A stretch of DNA of 64,000 nt. Source: CAJXVY01 sp965657575. GTDB taxonomy: Bacteria > Actinomycetota > Actinomycetes > Actinomycetales > Microbacteriaceae. Where the stretch lies: NCBI GenBank assembly GCA_965657575.1, contig CBFHOK010000003.1:1-64000 (forward strand), written 5' to 3'. Each line of letters starts with the position of its first letter. Within the stretch, counting starts at the first letter, position 1. This document shows, piece after piece, positions 61,591 to 64,000 of the stretch. Position numbers and translations under genes: made by a program. The notes below the pieces were generated by a model. The model saw only the letters and a list, made by a program, of their open reading frames with translations. It ran no database searches and was not told the DNA's origin.

Positions 61591-62176
61591 TATCGCTCTC
61601 CGAAGCTGCCTCTGTAGTTGTTTCCTCAACAGCTGCAGCACGAGTCTCGGTGACAACAGCCACGTTTTCATCGGCTGCTAGCTCTAGGGTTACGTTCGAA
61701 GGAGTGTCCAGATCGGCCACGGTGTAGTGGTGACCTGCTGGGTTTTCCTTGCTGATGTGAAGCTCAACATACTCTGGGATGTTGGTGGCCTCTGCCTCCA
61801 TGGCAACGGTTGAGTGAACAACATCGATGACTGTTCCACCCATTGGCTCACCAATGATGTGAACAGGAACCTCAACGTGAACCTTCTCGCCCTTCTTGAC
61901 CTCGATTAGGTCGACGTGCTCGATCTCCTGCTTCACAGGCTCCTTCTGAGCACTTTTTACCAACACCAACTCGGTCTTGCCCTCAATCTTTAGCTCCAAA
62001 ATTGCGTTTTTGGTTCTTAGTGCAAGCATGGTCTGTCTTGATGGCAAAGAGATATGACGGGTTGCATTACCGTGTCCATAAATTACAGCTGGTGTCTTTC
62101 CGGCAGCGCGAAGCTTGCGGGCAGCACCTTTTCCAAAGTCGTTTCTGATTTCAGCGTCAAACTTGTGATCACTCAT
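61559..62176 (-). CDS. rplY: Ribosomal protein bL25, CTC (long) form
   Basis: A 205-residue 5S rRNA-binding protein with an N-terminal L25 domain (IRNDFGKGAARKLRAAGKTP, VIYGHGNATRHISLP) and a C-terminal TL5/CTC beta domain (VHVEVPVHIIGEPMGGTVID), ending in an acidic Glu/Ser/Ala tail. AAGGA precedes the ATG. It is followed by, and overlaps, pth; rplY-pth-mfd-mazG is a common actinobacterial order. Confidence 0.95.
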   Translation of the reverse strand: MSDHKFDAEIRNDFGKGAARKLRAAGKTPAVIYGHGNATRHISLPSRQTMLALRTKNAILELKIEGKTELVLVKSAQKEPVKQEIEHVDLIEVKKGEKVHVEVPVHIIGEPMGGTVIDVVHSTVAMEAEATNIPEYVELHISKENPAGHHYTVADLDTPSNVTLELAADENVAVVTETRAAAVEETTTEAASESDSAAEETSEDE

Positions 62177-62283
62177 TATTTTTTCCTTCGTTGGTTGGCT
62201 ATCAACTCAGGCGTGAGGATTGGCCTTACCAACCACCCCGTCGATAACGGATATTAATCCCTCGCCGTTGTTCGCTACAGATA

Positions 62284-63504
62284 CTATCCGATTTTGCTAA
62301 TCCTGGAAAGACCAATTCTGGTCAGCATTACAACCGCAAGCAGCAAGACTCCGATAACCAGTGAATCTAGCGGCACGGCGAACCCAATTGTTAGACAAAA
62401 CATTAGCCCTGCGAGTGGAAGTGTTTTCATGCTGCCTTTGATTTCTGGCTGCCTGAAGGCAGCTAAGTTCGCTACCGAGTAATAAATAAGAATTGAAAAC
62501 GAACTCAGGCCAACCGCCCAGACCAGACTGCCACTCAAAACCAACACAATTACCACCAAGCTGATGACTATCTCTGCGAACCAGGGTGCGTTTCCAGGTC
62601 CTCCCCTTAGTGCAAACAGCTTTGGCAATTCCGAATCCTCCCCCATTACAGAGGCAGTCCTACTCATGCCGGCAAGTAAAGCCAATAAGGAGCCAAGGGA
62701 GGCAATACCAGCAACAATCACCACAATTCCCGAGGGGAACCCCGGTATTGCTGTATTCAAAAATTCAATCATCGGCGCAATTGAGAAAACAAGACTGTTA
62801 CCCAAAACAGCTGGCATCAAAAATGACAGCGATATATAAATTGCAAAGACAATCGAAAAAGAAATGCCGACAGCTTTGGCGGTGTTCTTTTTTGAATCAA
62901 TCAGCTCATCACCGAGGGTCGCCACCCTGGCATATCCCGCAAAGGCAAAAAACACCAGTGCTGCAGCTGTCAGAACACCAAAGCCCTGCAGTTCTGGAGC
63001 TGCCGAAATGCTCTCTGACGGTCCTGAGACAAGTGCTGCAATAATCGCAAAGATCAAAAACAGCATCGTTATGCCACCCAAAACCAATGACCCAAAGGCC
63101 GTTCTGTTGACACCCAGAATGTTGATTGTGGCCATGGTAATTACGCTGACTACCGCAACCAGAACCCGCTGATCTGGGAAAAGATAGCCGGCGACCGCCA
63201 AAGCTATGGCAGCAGATGAAGCAATCTTGCCAATTAGAAAACTAATACCCGCCAAGAAAGCCCAGTTTTGAGTCAAATAAACCTGCGCGTAGCTATAGGC
63301 CCCACCGGGTCTAGAAACCTCTGCTGCAAGTTTTGAAACCGACCAGGCGTTCAAAAATGCCACGACACCTGCAAGAAATACGGCCAGCGGGAGCAAGTAT
63401 CCGGCGAGAGCGGCAGCTGGGGAAAACACCACAAAAACACCAGCACCCAGCATGGCGGCAATGCCAATAGACACCGCCTCATAAAGGCGCAGTTTGTTTT
63501 TCAC
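62284..63504 (-). CDS. APC-family amino-acid permease
   Basis: A 406-residue transporter from GTG with 12 hydrophobic helices. The first helix IGIAAMLGAGVFVVFSPAAA has the Gly-rich unwound segment of APC carriers, followed by ASRPGGAYSYAQVYL-like SRPGGAYSYAQVYLTQNWAF in helix 3. Amino acids or related amines are the probable substrates; specificity is not readable. It lies between prs and rplY, 107 bases from the latter. Confidence 0.88.
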   Translation of the reverse strand: MKNKLRLYEAVSIGIAAMLGAGVFVVFSPAAALAGYLLPLAVFLAGVVAFLNAWSVSKLAAEVSRPGGAYSYAQVYLTQNWAFLAGISFLIGKIASSAAIALAVAGYLFPDQRVLVAVVSVITMATINILGVNRTAFGSLVLGGITMLFLIFAIIAALVSGPSESISAAPELQGFGVLTAAALVFFAFAGYARVATLGDELIDSKKNTAKAVGISFSIVFAIYISLSFLMPAVLGNSLVFSIAPMIEFLNTAIPGFPSGIVVIVAGIASLGSLLALLAGMSRTASVMGEDSELPKLFALRGGPGNAPWFAEIVISLVVIVLVLSGSLVWAVGLSSFSILIYYSVANLAAFRQPEIKGSMKTLPLAGLMFCLTIGFAVPLDSLVIGVLLLAVVMLTRIGLSRISKIG

Positions 63505-63513
63505 CAGCTCAGA

Positions 63514-64000
63514 CTAGGCGTGGCCAGGAAACAGTGAGTTAACACTGTCATCATCAAATACCGCATAGATCGCCTTGGCAATTAGCGGTGCAATCGACAA
63601 TACCGTTAGCTGCTCGAATCGTTTTTCCTGGGGTATCGGCAAAGTGTCAGTGACAATCACCTCATCAAATGCCCCGCTGCTGAGTCTCTCCACCGCAGGA
63701 TCGCTAAACACAGCGTGAGTGGCGGCAACCAAAACCCTCTTCGCACCGTTTTCTTTCAAAGCGTGTGCTGCTGAAAGGATTGTCCCACCGGTGTCAATCA
63801 TGTCATCAACCAGCAGGCAGTCTCTTCCCTCAACATCTCCAACCAGCTCGTGAACCTGCACCTGGTTTGGCTTATCAGGATCACGACGCTTGTGAATGAT
63901 TGCCAACGGAGAGCTAAGTCTGTCAGCCCAAATATCTGCAACCCTCACCCGTCCGGAGTCAGGTGAAACTACCGTTAGGTTCTCAGTTCCATACTGCTCG
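63514..64000 (-). CDS. prs: Ribose-phosphate pyrophosphokinase, 3' part
   Basis: The last 162 residues of PRPP synthase; the gene begins beyond the end of the window (the frame is open through 64000). VVSPDSGRVRVADIWADRL is the conserved central region, HKRRDPDKPNQVQVHELVGD the catalytic flexible loop and CLLVDDMIDTGGTILSAAHA the PRPP-binding site. It supplies PRPP for nucleotides, His and Trp. An in-frame GTG at 63948 is internal, not the real start. Confidence 0.95.
   Translation of the reverse strand, partial: EQYGTENLTVVSPDSGRVRVADIWADRLSSPLAIIHKRRDPDKPNQVQVHELVGDVEGRDCLLVDDMIDTGGTILSAAHALKENGAKRVLVAATHAVFSDPAVERLSSGAFDEVIVTDTLPIPQEKRFEQLTVLSIAPLIAKAIYAVFDDDSVNSLFPGHA

Noticed and set aside
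1..64000. CRISPR arrays, insertion sequences, integrases, prophage or toxin-antitoxin modules
   Set aside because: No repeat-spacer pattern, transposase, integrase or paired small toxin/antitoxin genes were found; the PIN domain at 44684 is part of PhoH2 rather than a VapC toxin.

Overview
The window reads as ordinary chromosome of a small-genome actinobacterium. By eye its GC is near 50 %, with very short spacers, many 4-base stop/start overlaps and frequent GTG/TTG starts. Actinobacterial markers are a Kgd-type fused 2-oxoglutarate decarboxylase, a SigR/RsrA zinc anti-sigma pair, DUF4307, DUF4245, DUF501, an Rv1086-type short-chain prenyl transferase, an Rv3655c-type Tad locus and a tmRNA tag ending in ALAA. 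Gene content and moderate GC fit a streamlined Microbacteriaceae lineage of the freshwater/marine Luna type; that placement is inference. No insertion sequence, prophage, CRISPR array, integrase or rRNA was found, and no gap exceeds 300 bases.

Layout: 0-3.8 kb holds less conserved genes: a DM13 fragment, a secreted serine protease with unassigned flanking regions, a membrane acyltransferase and an ABM-like protein. 3.8-7.5 kb is the ssrA-smpB-ftsX-ftsE-prfB block. 8.7-12.3 kb is a compact Tad pilus operon, including a 50-residue pilin-like gene; its likely prepilin peptidase lies 32 kb away at 44.1 kb. 12.4-20.9 kb carries tRNA-Leu(UAG), a luciferase-like oxidoreductase, a GNAT enzyme, ung, metY-metX, a transporter and two CBS-domain membrane proteins. 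21-31 kb has kgd, rsrA-sigR, the aroA-rsgA-hisN-MFS overlap operon and glpX. 31-36.4 kb has a phosphatase, cysK-cysE, an unusual photolyase/cryptochrome-like gene, ychF and an exonuclease. 36.4-51.6 kb contains rmuC, pfkB-fba, ispH, xseAB, fumC, the prepilin peptidase, phoH, uppS, trhA, greA, ilvA and htpX-lemA. 51.7-64 kb has an atypical tRNA with anticodon UAA, ndh, DUF501, divIC, eno, hisS, mazG, mfd, pth, rplY, an amino-acid permease and the 3' part of prs.

Functionally the window joins central carbon metabolism (PfkB, Fba, GlpX, enolase, Kgd, fumarase), sulfur amino-acid synthesis (MetX/MetY, CysE/CysK), ribosome rescue (tmRNA, SmpB, RF2, Pth), division (FtsEX, DivIC) and repair (Mfd, Ung, MazG, RmuC, ExoVII and the photolyase-like protein).

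The most unusual observations are: (i) a photolyase/cryptochrome-like protein whose FAD-binding half comes first and whose alpha/beta antenna-like half follows, with four cysteines placed as in [4Fe-4S] bacterial photolyases; (ii) a 73-nt tRNA with a leucine UAA anticodon and Leu-like D arm but no long variable arm; (iii) terminator-like hairpins placed directly over or just before the ribosome binding sites of an MFS gene and greA.
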